Part shown: in pieces, positions 42,476-52,652 of the stretch | Layout of the letters: each line of letters opens with the position of its first letter | How positions within the stretch are numbered: the stretch's first letter is position 1 | Source: Enterococcus moraviensis ATCC BAA-383 | Lineage (GTDB): Bacteria > Bacillota > Bacilli > Lactobacillales > Enterococcaceae | Length of the DNA stretch: 64,000 nucleotides | Assembly (NCBI RefSeq): GCF_000407445.1 | Contig: NZ_ASWB01000003.1 | Location: 496,001-560,000, forward strand | Direction: 5' to 3' | The notes under the pieces: model-generated | What the model was told of the DNA's origin: nothing | Database searches by the model: none | The model's input: only the letters and a program-made list of their open reading frames with translations | Translations under genes and position numbers: made by a program

Positions 42476-42863
42476 TTTTTTCACCTACTTTTTTTATACA
42501 CCAATCGATCAATTCTTCCAAACGATCTGTTTGTTTCGTTAAATGTAAATAACCCATCAACGATTCAAAACCTGTAGCGATTCGATACGTTGTGATATCC
42601 GCATTTTTTGCAGATGTATGGCTTTTCGAATTACGCCCACGCTTATACATTAGTTCTTCATTTTCTGTAAGCAGTTTTTCTTCTAACATTTCTTGGATCA
42701 AAAAAGCTTGAGCTTTCGCTGAAACATAGTGTGTTGCCATTCGATGTAAGATATTGGGTTTTGTTTGTCCTTGCTCTACTAAGTAATCACGAATATAAAT
42801 CTCGTAAATCGCATCTCCTACATAAGCTAGAGCTAAACCGTTTAGTTGCGTGTAATCTCTCAT
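42465..42863 (-). CDS. mrnC: Mini-ribonuclease III
   Basis: A 132-residue RNase III-like enzyme without a dsRNA-binding domain, which in relatives matures 23S r[25 protein letters not shown] holds the catalytic Asp; [11 protein letters not shown] and [13 protein letters not shown] follow. It overlaps cysS by 4 bases and rlmB by 11. Confidence 0.95.
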   Translation of the reverse strand: MRDYTQLNGLALAYVGDAIYEIYIRDYLVEQGQTKPNILHRMATHYVSAKAQAFLIQEMLEEKLLTENEELMYKRGRNSKSHTSAKNADITTYRIATGFESLMGYLHLTKQTDRLEELIDWCIKKVGEKNEK

Positions 42864-44272
42864 TCACTTCTTCTCCATCTAGTACCTTGCGCTGTATCTT
42901 CCAAGGTTATTCCTTTGTCTTTTAATAAATCACGGATTTCATCACTACGGGCGAAATCACGATTTTTACGGGCTTGATTGCGTTCTTCGATCAATTGGTC
43001 GATATCGTCATCCAGCAATTCTTCAGATAAGAAGAAAATACCGAAGATACTTAACCAATTTGTAAATTGTTCTAGTGCCTTTTCTGTAACGACTGTTGAA
43101 ACGATTTCTTGTTCGCTGTATTGATTCAACCATTTAGCTAACTCATAAACAACAGTAACACCATTTGCCGCATTAAAATCATCATCCATTTCAGTCGTAA
43201 AACGTGTTTCTAAATCTGCTAATTCTTGTAGTTTGCTGACGTCTTCACCCAGTGTTGCTGCAGCATCAGCTTTTCTAAAGGTCAAGTTTTCAAACGCATT
43301 TTTTAATTTTTGTAAATTGACTCCCGCTTCTTTCATCGTTGTTTCACTGTAACGAATAGGACGGCGATATTGCGTTGTTGCCATAAAGAAACGCAACACT
43401 TGAGGGTCAACTTGTTTAGTCAGTTCATGAACCGTTACAAAATTCCCAAGCGATTTGCTCATTTTTTCATCGTCTTCACCAATTGTTACAAAACCATTAT
43501 GCATCCAATAATTGGCAAATTTTTGTCCTGTTTTCGCTTCGCTTTGAGCAATTTCATTTTCATGATGAGGAAACTCTAAGTCTTGACCACCACCATGAAT
43601 ATCAATTGTATCACCTAAATGTTTTGTTGCCATGACAGAACACTCGATGTGCCAGCCTGGACGACCTGGTCCCCAAGAGGAATCCCAAGAAATCTCACCT
43701 TCTTTGGCACCTTTCCATAACGCAAAATCTAGTGGATCTTCTTTCAATTCTTTTTCAACACCCGTGCGCTGACTGGCTCCCACTTCTAATTCATCGATCG
43801 ATTGATGGCTAAGTTTGCCGTATCCTTCAAATTTTCGGGTCCGATAATAAACATCCCCTTGTGATTCATAGGCATAACCTTTGTCGATCAGCGTTTGGAT
43901 AAAGGTCAAAATATCTGGCATATGATCCATCACACGTGGATGTAAGGTAGCTGGTTTTACATTCAAAAGATTTGTATCTTCTTCAAATGCATGGATAAAA
44001 CGTTCTGCAACTTCAGGCGCTGTTATGCCCAGATCTTTAGCTGCTCGAATAATTTTGTCATCGACATCTGTAAAATTTGATACATAATTCACTTCGTAAC
44101 CACGATATTCTAAATAGCGTCGAATGGTATCGAAAGCCATTGAACTACGCGCATTTCCGATATGGATATAGTTGTAGACAGTTGGTCCGCAAACATACAT
44201 CCGAACTTTCCCTTCTTCTATTGGTTGAAATACTTCTTTTTCTCTCGTTAATGTATTATAAATTTGAATCAT
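42860..44272 (-). CDS. cysS: Cysteinyl-tRNA synthetase
   Basis: A 470-residue class I synthetase. HIGH-type motif: [20 protein letters not shown] motif: KMSKSLGN; zinc ligands in [12 protein letters not shown] and [15 protein letters not shown]. Its start overlaps the cysE stop by 4 bases. Both are under the T-box upstream. Confidence 0.97.
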   Translation of the reverse strand: MIQIYNTLTREKEVFQPIEEGKVRMYVCGPTVYNYIHIGNARSSMAFDTIRRYLEYRGYEVNYVSNFTDVDDKIIRAAKDLGITAPEVAERFIHAFEEDTNLLNVKPATLHPRVMDHMPDILTFIQTLIDKGYAYESQGDVYYRTRKFEGYGKLSHQSIDELEVGASQRTGVEKELKEDPLDFALWKGAKEGEISWDSSWGPGRPGWHIECSVMATKHLGDTIDIHGGGQDLEFPHHENEIAQSEAKTGQKFANYWMHNGFVTIGEDDEKMSKSLGNFVTVHELTKQVDPQVLRFFMATTQYRRPIRYSETTMKEAGVNLQKLKNAFENLTFRKADAAATLGEDVSKLQELADLETRFTTEMDDDFNAANGVTVVYELAKWLNQYSEQEIVSTVVTEKALEQFTNWLSIFGIFFLSEELLDDDIDQLIEERNQARKNRDFARSDEIRDLLKDKGITLEDTAQGTRWRRSE

Positions 44273-44805
44273 ACGCTACCTCCAATTTTTTCTCCTTTGA
44301 TTCTGACGACTTTCGCTGGTATCCCTACAGCTGTAGCATCATTTGGAATATCTGTTAAAACAACGGCAGATGCACCAATTTTTGCCCGTTCACCTATTAC
44401 GACAGGTCCTAATATTTGAGCGTGGGCATGGATCATCGCTCCCTTTTTGACCGTTGGATGACGTTTCCCTGTATCTTTACCTGTTCCTCCTAAAGTCACA
44501 CCATGAAACAATACCACATTTTCTTCGATTTCCGCAGTTTGACCTATCACGACACCCATACCATGATCGATAAAAACACCTGACGCAATCGTTGCACCGG
44601 GATGAATCTCAATTCCTGTGATGAAACGCCAAAACTGCGCATGGATTTTTGCTAAAAGAAACAAGCGATGTCTATATAAAAAATGGGAAAAACGATGCCA
44701 AAATAGTGCATGTACCCCTGGATATGTCAACAGTGCTTCCAATGTTGACCGTGCTGCTGGGTCATTGTTTTTGACGGCCTCAACAGCTCTTTTCAACCAA
44801 CTCAT
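44269..44805 (-). CDS. cysE: Serine O-acetyltransferase
   Basis: A 178-residue hexapeptide-repeat enzyme, first step of cysteine synthesis from serine. [51 protein letters not shown] and [18 protein letters not shown] are diagnostic. ATG 44805 follows AAGGAG at 7 bases; the longer open frame runs into the T-box terminator region. Confidence 0.95.
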   Translation of the reverse strand: MSWLKRAVEAVKNNDPAARSTLEALLTYPGVHALFWHRFSHFLYRHRLFLLAKIHAQFWRFITGIEIHPGATIASGVFIDHGMGVVIGQTAEIEENVVLFHGVTLGGTGKDTGKRHPTVKKGAMIHAHAQILGPVVIGERAKIGASAVVLTDIPNDATAVGIPAKVVRIKGEKIGGSV

Positions 44806-44915
44806 ACTCTTACTCCTTTCATTTGATATTAAACATAACAATGTAGCAGGTTCGTTTAGGACTGACAGTACACAAGGAACTCTTTTTCTTAAAACCCCGT
44901 TTGTGAAACTAGATA

Positions 44916-45130
44916 ATAAAATAAGCATCTTTTAAACGAAATACTTCCGTTTAAAAGACGCTTATGCGTGGTTCCACTTTTTTTCACAGGTTTCCCTGCC
45001 TCAAAACAGATAACGGTTGTTGGCCGTTTTCAGCTACCTATCGCCGAAACTATTCAAAGATGCATTTCAAAAAGTGCTGACAACTGTTTTCACCATCCAC
45101 AGTCTCTCTAAAGACACACACTTTTTTACT
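44916..45130 (-). promoter_or_regulatory. T-box riboswitch, cysteine type
   Basis: On the minus strand the T-box sequence AGTGGAACCACGC lies at 44978-44966. It is followed by a 15-bp terminator stem (44963-44948 with 44938-44923) and T-rich tail. Stem I lies around 45060-45130; the specifier loop shows TGC followed by A (near 45074), a cysteine codon. Uncharged tRNA-Cys would pair and allow read-through into cysE-cysS. Confidence 0.85.
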
Positions 45131-45152
45131 TCTTCTTCTCTACATATTTCTA

Positions 45153-46610
45153 TTATAAAACGTTATTTAAATGATCTAAGGCTTTTTCTTTTCCTAAAAG
45201 TTCAATTGTATCGCCTAATTCTGGGCCATGCATTTGTCCTGAGACAGCTACACGGATCGGCATAAATAGATTTTTACCTTTCACGCCTGTTTCTTTTTGG
45301 ACTGCTTTGATCCCAGCTTTGATACTTGGTACATCAACAACATCCATTGCTTCTAATTGTGCTTTGAAAGCAGCTAGAACTTCTGGAACTGTTTCTCCAG
45401 CTAAAACTTCTTTGGCTGCATCATCTAAAACTGGGTGTTCATTGAAAAACAACTCAGATACATTGACGATTTCAGCAGCATAACTCATTTGTGGTTGGTA
45501 TAAGCTAACTACTTTTTTCAACCATTCTAATTTTTCACTACTTGGTTGTGCTTCGACTTTGCCTTCTGCTACTAAATATGGAAGACACATATCTGTTAAA
45601 ACATCTAAATCTAATTGTTTCATGTATTGGTTATTGACCCATTCAAGTTTTTTCCCATCAAATGCTGCTGGTGATTTGCTTAAACGTTCTGGATCAAAGA
45701 TTTTGATCAGCTCTTCTTGAGAGAAAATTTCTTCTTCCCCTACTGGAGACCAGCCTAATAGAGCCGTAAAGTTGAACATCGCTTCTGGTAAATAGCCAAG
45801 TTCACGATATTGTTCGATAAATTGTAAAATTGATTCATCACGTTTACTTAATTTTTTCCCTGTTTCAGAGTTGATAATCAATGTCATATGACCAAATTCT
45901 GGTGCTTTCCAACCGAACGCTTCATAGACCATCAATTGTTTTGGTGTATTCGCAATGTGATCATCTCCACGTAAAACATGGGTGATTTTCATCATGTGGT
46001 CGTCCACTGCTACTGCAAAGTTATATGTCGGCATACCGTCACGTTTTTGAATAACGAAGTCGCCACCGATATTATCTGATTCAAAAACGATTTCGCCTTT
46101 GACCATATCTTCAAATGTGTAAGATGTATTTCTTGGTACACGGAAACGAATAACTGGTTTCAGTCCTTGTGCTTCTTTTTCCGCTTGTTCAGAAGGTGTT
46201 AAGTTCGCACATTTACCTGAATAATGTGGCATTTCGCTGCGGGCACGTTGTGCTTCTCTTTCAGCTTCTAATTCTTCTTCAGTACAATAACATTTATAAG
46301 CACGATTGCTCACCAACAGTTGATCGATCAAAGGTTGATAAATTTCGCCACGTTCTGATTGACGATAAGGACCGTACTCACCTGGTTTTTCAGGAGATTC
46401 ATCCCAATCCATCCCTAGCCAAGCTAAGTTTTCTAGTTGGCTTTTTTCGCCATCTTCGATGTTTCTCTTTTGATCGGTATCTTCAATACGAATAATAAAG
46501 TCACCATCGTTGTGGCGGGCAAATAAATAATTGAATAAAGCAGTTCTTGCATTTCCGATGTGCAAGTGTCCAGTTGGACTTGGTGCGTAACGTACACGTA
46601 CTTTTGTCAT
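45153..46610 (-). CDS. gltX: Glutamyl-tRNA synthetase
   Basis: A 485-residue class I synthetase. HIGH-type motif: [31 protein letters not shown]-type: KLSKRD. Length fits the bacterial discriminating or non-discriminating forms. It follows ispF by 15 bases and precedes the cysteine T-box, so cysE transcription may partly come from here. Confidence 0.97.
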   Translation of the reverse strand: MTKVRVRYAPSPTGHLHIGNARTALFNYLFARHNDGDFIIRIEDTDQKRNIEDGEKSQLENLAWLGMDWDESPEKPGEYGPYRQSERGEIYQPLIDQLLVSNRAYKCYCTEEELEAEREAQRARSEMPHYSGKCANLTPSEQAEKEAQGLKPVIRFRVPRNTSYTFEDMVKGEIVFESDNIGGDFVIQKRDGMPTYNFAVAVDDHMMKITHVLRGDDHIANTPKQLMVYEAFGWKAPEFGHMTLIINSETGKKLSKRDESILQFIEQYRELGYLPEAMFNFTALLGWSPVGEEEIFSQEELIKIFDPERLSKSPAAFDGKKLEWVNNQYMKQLDLDVLTDMCLPYLVAEGKVEAQPSSEKLEWLKKVVSLYQPQMSYAAEIVNVSELFFNEHPVLDDAAKEVLAGETVPEVLAAFKAQLEAMDVVDVPSIKAGIKAVQKETGVKGKNLFMPIRVAVSGQMHGPELGDTIELLGKEKALDHLNNVL

Positions 46611-46625
46611 TGTGCATTCCTCTTT

Positions 46626-47099
46626 CTATTTATCAAGTAAAGCGACCGCGATCGCTCCCATTCCTTCTTCTTGACCAATAAAGCCCATTTTTTCCATCGT
46701 TGTGGCTTTTAAATTGATTTGATTTAGCTCAATCTGACACGCTTTAGCGATGTTTTCTTTCATTTGTTCTAAATAAGGCTTCATTTTTGGTTGTTCTGCT
46801 AAAATTGTACAATCAATATTGCCAATAGTAAAGCCGTCAGCCAAAATTTTTTGATTCGCTTCGTGTAATAATCTCATTGAGTCTGCATCTTTAAACTTAG
46901 GATCTGTATCTGGAAACATATGTCCGATATCTCCAAAGCCTGCAGCGCCTAAGATTGCATCTGTAATTGCATGTAATAGCACATCAGCATCTGAGTGTCC
47001 TAGTAAGCCTCTATCAAACGGAAGTTCCACGCCACCGATAATCAACTTACGCCCCTCTACTAATTGATGAACATCAAATCCTTGTCCAATTCGTATCAT
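46626..47099 (-). CDS. ispF: 2-C-methyl-D-erythritol 2,4-cyclodiphosphate synthase
   Basis: A 157-residue MEP-pathway enzyme. RIGQGFDVHQLVEGRKLIIGGVELP, LGHSDADVLLHAITDAILGAAGFGDIGHMFPD and TTMEKMGFIGQEEGMGAIAV cover the zinc and substrate sites. ATG 47099 follows AGGTG. ispD lies 9 bases upstream. Confidence 0.96.
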   Translation of the reverse strand: MIRIGQGFDVHQLVEGRKLIIGGVELPFDRGLLGHSDADVLLHAITDAILGAAGFGDIGHMFPDTDPKFKDADSMRLLHEANQKILADGFTIGNIDCTILAEQPKMKPYLEQMKENIAKACQIELNQINLKATTMEKMGFIGQEEGMGAIAVALLDK

Positions 47100-47108
47100 T
47101 TTTTTCAC

Positions 47109-47834
47109 CTAGCTTCTTTTTCGTTTCACAATTGCTTCCCCAATCAACATATCTTCTGGTGTAGTCAACTTAATATTCTCATAACTTCCCAAGACCATCG
47201 AAACTGCTAAATGGCTATATTTTTCAATAAGTGAAGCATCATCTGTACCTAAGTATCCCTCTTGTTGTGCACATTTGTGAACAGCAAGTAAATCCTTAGC
47301 ATAAAAAGCTTGGGGTGTTTGAATTTGCCATAATGTTTCACGTGGAACTGTTTCTTGCACAATCCCATCTATTACCCGCTTAATGGTATCTTTAACTGGA
47401 ACACCTAAGATAGCAGCCCTTGTTTCTTGCACTTTTCGATGAAGTGATTTTAATTGAGCTAAATTGACAAAAGGTCTAGCACCATCATGAACCATTACAA
47501 TATTCTCTAAATTCATGAGTACATTCAATCCATTATAAACACTGTATTGACGCTCAGAACCACCAGAAACGATCGTTATGTGGCATTTCTTTTTCTTGGT
47601 TTCTTTTTTAACCAGCGCAGCTAATAACTCTTGTTCATCCTCTTGTGCGACTAGAACAATGTGTTTGCATGCTGGATCACTTAAAAAGGTATTTAATGAA
47701 TAAGAAATAACTGGCTTACCTATTAAATGCAATAAAATCTTATTCCGACTAGCAGCCATTCTCTTCCCTTGTCCTGCAGCCAACAGTATCACTTCATAGT
47801 CCAGTGCTTTATTTCTATTTTCAGCTTTTCTCAT
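47109..47834 (-). CDS. ispD: 2-C-methyl-D-erythritol 4-phosphate cytidylyltransferase
   Basis: A 241-residue nucleotidyltransferase. VILLAAGQGKRMAASRNKILLHLIGKPVISYSL, VMVHDGARPFV and GVPVKDTIKRV are typical. The start is taken as ATG 47834, which overlaps the yacL stop by 14 bases. An unusual ~15-residue N-terminal extension (MRKAENRNKALDYE) precedes the fold. The ribosome site is weak, so coupling to yacL is likely. Confidence 0.92.
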   Translation of the reverse strand: MRKAENRNKALDYEVILLAAGQGKRMAASRNKILLHLIGKPVISYSLNTFLSDPACKHIVLVAQEDEQELLAALVKKETKKKKCHITIVSGGSERQYSVYNGLNVLMNLENIVMVHDGARPFVNLAQLKSLHRKVQETRAAILGVPVKDTIKRVIDGIVQETVPRETLWQIQTPQAFYAKDLLAVHKCAQQEGYLGTDDASLIEKYSHLAVSMVLGSYENIKLTTPEDMLIGEAIVKRKRS

Positions 47835-48963
47835 TGACTCTATGTTCTTCTTTACTGTCGTCAATTCCGCGACCTGAGTGAGCTGGTTTAGCAAAAATCA
47901 TTCGACCTGCTGCAGTCTGTAAGGCACTAGTAACAACTACTTGAATATGCTCGTTCATATAATGCTGGCCATCTTCGACCACAACCATCGTGCCATCATC
48001 TAAATAAGCGACACCTTGTTGACGTTCTGTTCCCGCTTTTACAACCATCACATTCATTGTTTCACCAGGAATCACCACAGGTTTTACAGCATTGGCTAAC
48101 GCATTGATATTCAAAACAGGCACGTTTTGAAATTCAGAAACTTTGTTTAAGTTATAGTCGTTTGTTACAACTACTCCGTCCAAGAGTTTGGCTAGCTTGA
48201 TCAACTTGCTGTCGACTTCTGAAATATCTTCAAAGTCTCCTTCATACATTTCTACTGAAATACCTTCTTCTTTTTGAAGAGCATTTAAAATATCTAAACC
48301 ACGACGGCCACGAACACGTTTTAAACTATCACCAGAATCGGCAATATATTGTAATTCATACAACACAAAATTAGGAATTAAAATAACGCCTTCTAAAAAT
48401 CCTGTTTTCGCAATATCGTAAATTCTACCATCGATAATGACACTTGTGTCCAAAATTTTATATTTATGGAAATGATCTTCCACTTTGCGATCTAATACTT
48501 CACCTTCACCATCAGACTGAACTTTCTTTTGCTTAGGGGTAAAAATTTTACGCCATTCATCAATGCGAGTTGTTCCCATACGAAAGCCAAGATAACCAAA
48601 AATGATCATCACTAAAATCGGCAGTACGCTATTTACAAACGGGATATTCAAGTTGTACATTGGAATTGAAATGATCACACCAATGACCAATCCTAAAATT
48701 GCACCAACACTTCCGAATAATAGATAGGTCAAACTCATTTCATTTAATGCTGCTTCTACTTTTTTCACGCCTGAAACAATATACTTCGCTAACCCTAACG
48801 ATAAAATAAAGAAAATAAGTGCACCAATCAAACTGTTAGTAAAGTTATTGTTTAGCCATGTGTTATCTGCCTGTTTCGCCATATCCCAAGCCATCGGTAA
48901 CAATGAGATACCTAAACTTGCGCCAGCGACGACCATCAGCAGTGTGATGACACGTTTTTGCAT
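47821..48963 (-). CDS. PIN/TRAM-domain membrane protein, YacL type
   Basis: A 380-residue protein. Four membrane spans cover residues 5-145; a PIN nuclease domain follows (ILDTSVIIDGRIYDIAKTGFLEG, VVTNDYNLNKVS) and a C-terminal TRAM domain for nucleic-acid binding (GETMNVMVVKAGTERQQGVAYLDDGTMVVVEDG). GGAGG lies 8 bases before ATG 48963. The RNA target is unknown. Conserved position between radA and ispD. Confidence 0.92.
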   Translation of the reverse strand: MQKRVITLLMVVAGASLGISLLPMAWDMAKQADNTWLNNNFTNSLIGALIFFILSLGLAKYIVSGVKKVEAALNEMSLTYLLFGSVGAILGLVIGVIISIPMYNLNIPFVNSVLPILVMIIFGYLGFRMGTTRIDEWRKIFTPKQKKVQSDGEGEVLDRKVEDHFHKYKILDTSVIIDGRIYDIAKTGFLEGVILIPNFVLYELQYIADSGDSLKRVRGRRGLDILNALQKEEGISVEMYEGDFEDISEVDSKLIKLAKLLDGVVVTNDYNLNKVSEFQNVPVLNINALANAVKPVVIPGETMNVMVVKAGTERQQGVAYLDDGTMVVVEDGQHYMNEHIQVVVTSALQTAAGRMIFAKPAHSGRGIDDSKEEHRVNEKS

Positions 48964-49043
48964 AGATTCATCCTCCAATATCATACTTATTTAAAGATTG
49001 AAAGCAGAAACCGTACCTGTTGTCGCGATCTCCAACTTCCATC

Positions 49044-50414
49044 CTATTTGAATACTTTTCTTAGTGTTTCTCCAATTGTAGCTACGCCAACAATCTCGAT
49101 TCCTTCTGGAGGCGTCCAACCACCCAAATTGTTTTTTGGCAAATAAATCTTAGTAAAACCTAGTTTCTGTGCTTCTTTCACGCGCTGTTCAATACTATTC
49201 ACACGGCGAATTTCACCTGTTAAACCTATTTCACCAATAAAACATTCTGTCGGCTTAGTGCCGTTTTCTTTATAGCTAGAAGCAATACTCACTGCTACCG
49301 CTAAATCGATAGCCGGTTCGTTGATTTTTACACCACCAGCGGCTTTTAAATACGCATCTTGATTTTGCAGTAATAATCCAGCACGCTTCTCTAAAACAGC
49401 CATGATCAAAGAAACTCGATTAAAATCTAGCCCTGTGGTCGTTCGCTTCGCATTCCCAAACATCGTGGGTGTTATTAACGCCTGAACTTCAACTAAAATC
49501 GGACGTGTTCCTTCCATTGCGACAACGATTGCGGAGCCAGTTGCATCTGCTAACCGCTCTTCCAAAAACACTTGAGACGGATTAGCCACTTCTTCTAGTC
49601 CATGCTCTCGCATTTCAAAGATTCCGATTTCATTGGTCGAACCAAAACGGTTTTTTACGGCTCTTAAAATTCGGAATGTATGGTGTTTATCTCCTTCAAA
49701 ATATAAAACGGTATCCACCATATGCTCAAGCATACGCGGTCCTGCGATCGATCCTTCTTTGGTCACATGACCTACAATGAAAATCGCAATCCCATTGGTT
49801 TTAGCAATCTTCAACAATTCAGCCGTTGTTTCTCGTACCTGACTAACACTACCTGCAACACTGGTTACATCAGGTTGCGTCATCGTTTGAATAGAGTCAA
49901 TGATCACATAATCAGGTTCTAGTTTTTCGATTGCACGCGAAATCTCGTTCATATCTGTTTCAGCGTAAAGATAAAATTCTGTATCGATCGAACTTAATCG
50001 TTCGGCGCGCATTTTGATCTGTTCCGCACTTTCTTCGCCAGAAACATATAGCACCTTACCACCAATTTCCGCAAGTTGTTGCGACACTTGTAAAAGAAGT
50101 GTCGACTTACCGATCCCTGGATCTCCGCCAATCAAAACAAGCGATCCTGGAACAACGCCACCGCCTAACACACGGTTTAGTTCGACCAACTTCGTTTTAA
50201 CTCTTGGCTCTTTCTTGGGAACTATTTCAGCTAAACGTTGTGGTTGTGTCTTTTTCCCTGTTAAACTAACTCTAGCACGACGATCCGTCGTATCCTGAAT
50301 GATTTCTTCTGTCATTGTGTTCCACTGTCCACAGTTTGGACAGCGACCTAAATATTTAGGGGAGATATACCCGCACGTTTGACACTCAAATTGAACTTTT
50401 GCTTTTTTCGCCAT
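49044..50414 (-). CDS. radA: DNA repair protein RadA
   Basis: A 456-residue branch-migration ATPase. N-terminal zinc finger [18 protein letters not shown], Walker [10 protein letters not shown], the [11 protein letters not shown] motif and a C-terminal Lon-like domain ending in [22 protein letters not shown]. It acts in recombination and in transformation of competent bacteria. Confidence 0.97.
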   Translation of the reverse strand: MAKKAKVQFECQTCGYISPKYLGRCPNCGQWNTMTEEIIQDTTDRRARVSLTGKKTQPQRLAEIVPKKEPRVKTKLVELNRVLGGGVVPGSLVLIGGDPGIGKSTLLLQVSQQLAEIGGKVLYVSGEESAEQIKMRAERLSSIDTEFYLYAETDMNEISRAIEKLEPDYVIIDSIQTMTQPDVTSVAGSVSQVRETTAELLKIAKTNGIAIFIVGHVTKEGSIAGPRMLEHMVDTVLYFEGDKHHTFRILRAVKNRFGSTNEIGIFEMREHGLEEVANPSQVFLEERLADATGSAIVVAMEGTRPILVEVQALITPTMFGNAKRTTTGLDFNRVSLIMAVLEKRAGLLLQNQDAYLKAAGGVKINEPAIDLAVAVSIASSYKENGTKPTECFIGEIGLTGEIRRVNSIEQRVKEAQKLGFTKIYLPKNNLGGWTPPEGIEIVGVATIGETLRKVFK

Positions 50415-50517
50415 ATGCTATCTCCTCGTTTTGATGTATTCTTTATTTTACCATAGTTTAGGTCTCTTCGACTAAGACTTCCCACTGTATAATACGCAGT
50501 TTTTCAGTGAATTCATC

Positions 50518-50997
50518 TTAGTTTTTGCCAGAAGAGCCAAAACCGCCTGTACGTTCGTTTTCTACGTCATCAATATCTGCCAAAAGAAATGGTTTGAAGA
50601 TCCCTTGTCCGATTCGTTCCCCTTTTTCAATGACCATCTCTTCATAGCCAAAATTTAAAAATTGGAACATAATATGACCTTCATTCCCTTCGTTATTATA
50701 ATAATCACGATCAATCACGCCCACACCATTCGCTAACATTAAAAAGCGTTTTAAAGGGTTTGATGAACGACTCACTAATTCTAAATATTCATTTTCAGCC
50801 ATGTATGCTTTGATTCCTGTTTTAACTAAAACTGGTTTTGGCGCTACACCTTGTGCCTGTAATTGCCAAATACTTGGTACAACAACTGTTTCTGCTGCTT
50901 CAAAGTCATAACCTGCAGCACCTTTTGTCGCACGTTGCGGTATTGCAATACCTTGGTCTGCATAATCCGTAATAATTTCAAATCCTCGTTGTTTCAT
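50518..50997 (-). CDS. dut: dUTP diphosphatase
   Basis: A 159-residue trimeric dUTPase. Motifs: AAGYDFEAAE, SRSSNPLKRFLMLANGVGVIDRDYYNNEGNEGHI, ERIGQGIFKPF and the C-terminal arm ERTGGFGSSGK. ATG 50997 follows GAGGAG at 7 bases. It heads the radA-yacL-ispD-ispF-gltX gene row. Confidence 0.94.
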   Translation of the reverse strand: MKQRGFEIITDYADQGIAIPQRATKGAAGYDFEAAETVVVPSIWQLQAQGVAPKPVLVKTGIKAYMAENEYLELVSRSSNPLKRFLMLANGVGVIDRDYYNNEGNEGHIMFQFLNFGYEEMVIEKGERIGQGIFKPFLLADIDDVENERTGGFGSSGKN

Positions 50998-51123
50998 CAA
51001 AAATCTCCTCTACTTGTAAACTATTTCTATTTTAACATACTCCGCTGATTCCCAGCTTACTTTTACAGTATCTTTAATTTTCTCTTGTGTTTTTTTAATG
51101 TTTGCACATTAATTGGGCTCATT

Positions 51124-52494
51124 TTATTCATATTTCTTCGTTTTTTCACTTTTTATTACCTCATAAAGAATAAAAGAGAACAAAAGGATCAATCCAACAA
51201 TGCTAATGATATGAACATTCTCAACTAGTTGAAGAGCAAGCGGATTGTGGGTACGATGAGCAGTGATTTGCAAAACTGTTTGAACTGGTAATTGTGCTTG
51301 TTTAGCTAATAACCATAAAACGCTCATTAATAACAATTGATGGGTCAAACTACCTTTAGTTTGTGTACTATACTTCGCAATGATCCGTTGATCTTGTGGT
51401 AATTTCTCCTCGTAATAATAGTGTTGATTCAAAAAATTACCTGTTGCACTGATGAAGCAGCTTAATAGAAAAATGCCGATTGGAAAAAGTGGTCGAAATA
51501 ATAGTAAAATCAACGAAAGAATAAAGCCACTTATATGAATGATTTTGGGGTCCACTTTAGCAAACAGGCGATACGAAAATTTAATAACAAGTGCTGATAA
51601 CACGATTCCTAAAATATATGGAACATATAGATTAGCTGTAAGGCGATCGATTCCCAAGCGTAGTGATACGTAAAAAGTACCAAAAAGCAGTAAAAAATTC
51701 ATACACATACCATTAGCAAACGTTAGTAAATTCAACCATAAAGGAAGCTTCCAAGTTTTTCTTTGTCGACTCAAGTACCAACCTGCTATTAAAAACAACA
51801 CAGAAAACCCAATCAGTCCAACATCCAAAAGATGGGGATCAAATAACAAACGAGCCGAGCGGATAAATAACAACAAAACAAAGTAAAATAGAAATAAAAA
51901 GAACTCTTTTACTGATATTACGTGTTGGTCAACTTCATTGAAATCAATTTCATAATCAGGATAATGGGTCACCGTATGATACGCAGCAATGTAGAGTAAC
52001 GTATATTCCCCTAAAATTAAAGGAAGTCTCCATTCGTTCGTCATCAGTAACGTAGCGACGATTCCTGCAAAAATCAAAATGATAAAGAAATACTTTCTAC
52101 CTGTCAAAGCAGAATAACCTTGACGTTTTTCATGGTAATTCACAGTGGTATTGGCTGCTGGTAGCCAGGATGCACTGAGTCCCAACAAAACGGCTGAAAA
52201 AAGATATGCCGGAAAATAAAATTGCCCAAACATGCCGATCAAACACCCGGCACCACCAATTAGAATAGAAATGATCAGCACATTAAAACTGGTCAAAGCT
52301 AACTTAAAACTTTTTAACAAAAAGATGCCCGTCATACGAAAGGTATAAAAAAGCACAAAAGGTAAAATTCTTTCCATCGTCGTGCCATCACTTAAACTCA
52401 GAAATAAAAAATAAGGGATAAAAATTATTGTATTTGATAAGATAAACGGCGCAACTTGTAGGCAGTTGCGCGCTAATTCTTTTAGTTTAGACAT
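51124..52494 (-). CDS. MFS-like membrane protein, unknown substrate
   Basis: A 456-residue protein with about 12 spans in two groups of six separated by a charged loop (HTVTHYPDYEIDFNEVDQHVISVKEF). Overall layout is MFS-like, but the usual GxxxDRxGRR loop is not evident and I do not recognise a subfamily. It lies between the PTS gene terminator and dut. An aromatic, leucine-rich composition is notable. Confidence 0.7.
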   Translation of the reverse strand: MSKLKELARNCLQVAPFILSNTIIFIPYFLFLSLSDGTTMERILPFVLFYTFRMTGIFLLKSFKLALTSFNVLIISILIGGAGCLIGMFGQFYFPAYLFSAVLLGLSASWLPAANTTVNYHEKRQGYSALTGRKYFFIILIFAGIVATLLMTNEWRLPLILGEYTLLYIAAYHTVTHYPDYEIDFNEVDQHVISVKEFFLFLFYFVLLLFIRSARLLFDPHLLDVGLIGFSVLFLIAGWYLSRQRKTWKLPLWLNLLTFANGMCMNFLLLFGTFYVSLRLGIDRLTANLYVPYILGIVLSALVIKFSYRLFAKVDPKIIHISGFILSLILLLFRPLFPIGIFLLSCFISATGNFLNQHYYYEEKLPQDQRIIAKYSTQTKGSLTHQLLLMSVLWLLAKQAQLPVQTVLQITAHRTHNPLALQLVENVHIISIVGLILLFSFILYEVIKSEKTKKYE

Positions 52495-52572
52495 TATTTA
52501 ATCTCCTTTGAATCGGTTTGTCATGTAGGTAGTCTATCACGTTAGACCCAAAAGTGGAATCAATCACCAACA

Positions 52573-52618
52573 GAAAAAACGTCTATAACATAAACTATGC
52601 AATAGACGTCTGTTTTTA
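52573..52618 (-). terminator. Terminator of the second EIIC gene
   Basis: ACGTCTAT (52579-52586) pairs with ATAGACGT (52602-52609); the minus strand continues TTTTTT. Confidence 0.75.
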
Positions 52619-52652
52619 TTTAAATTCTTACCTAACGCTTCTCATTATTTTA

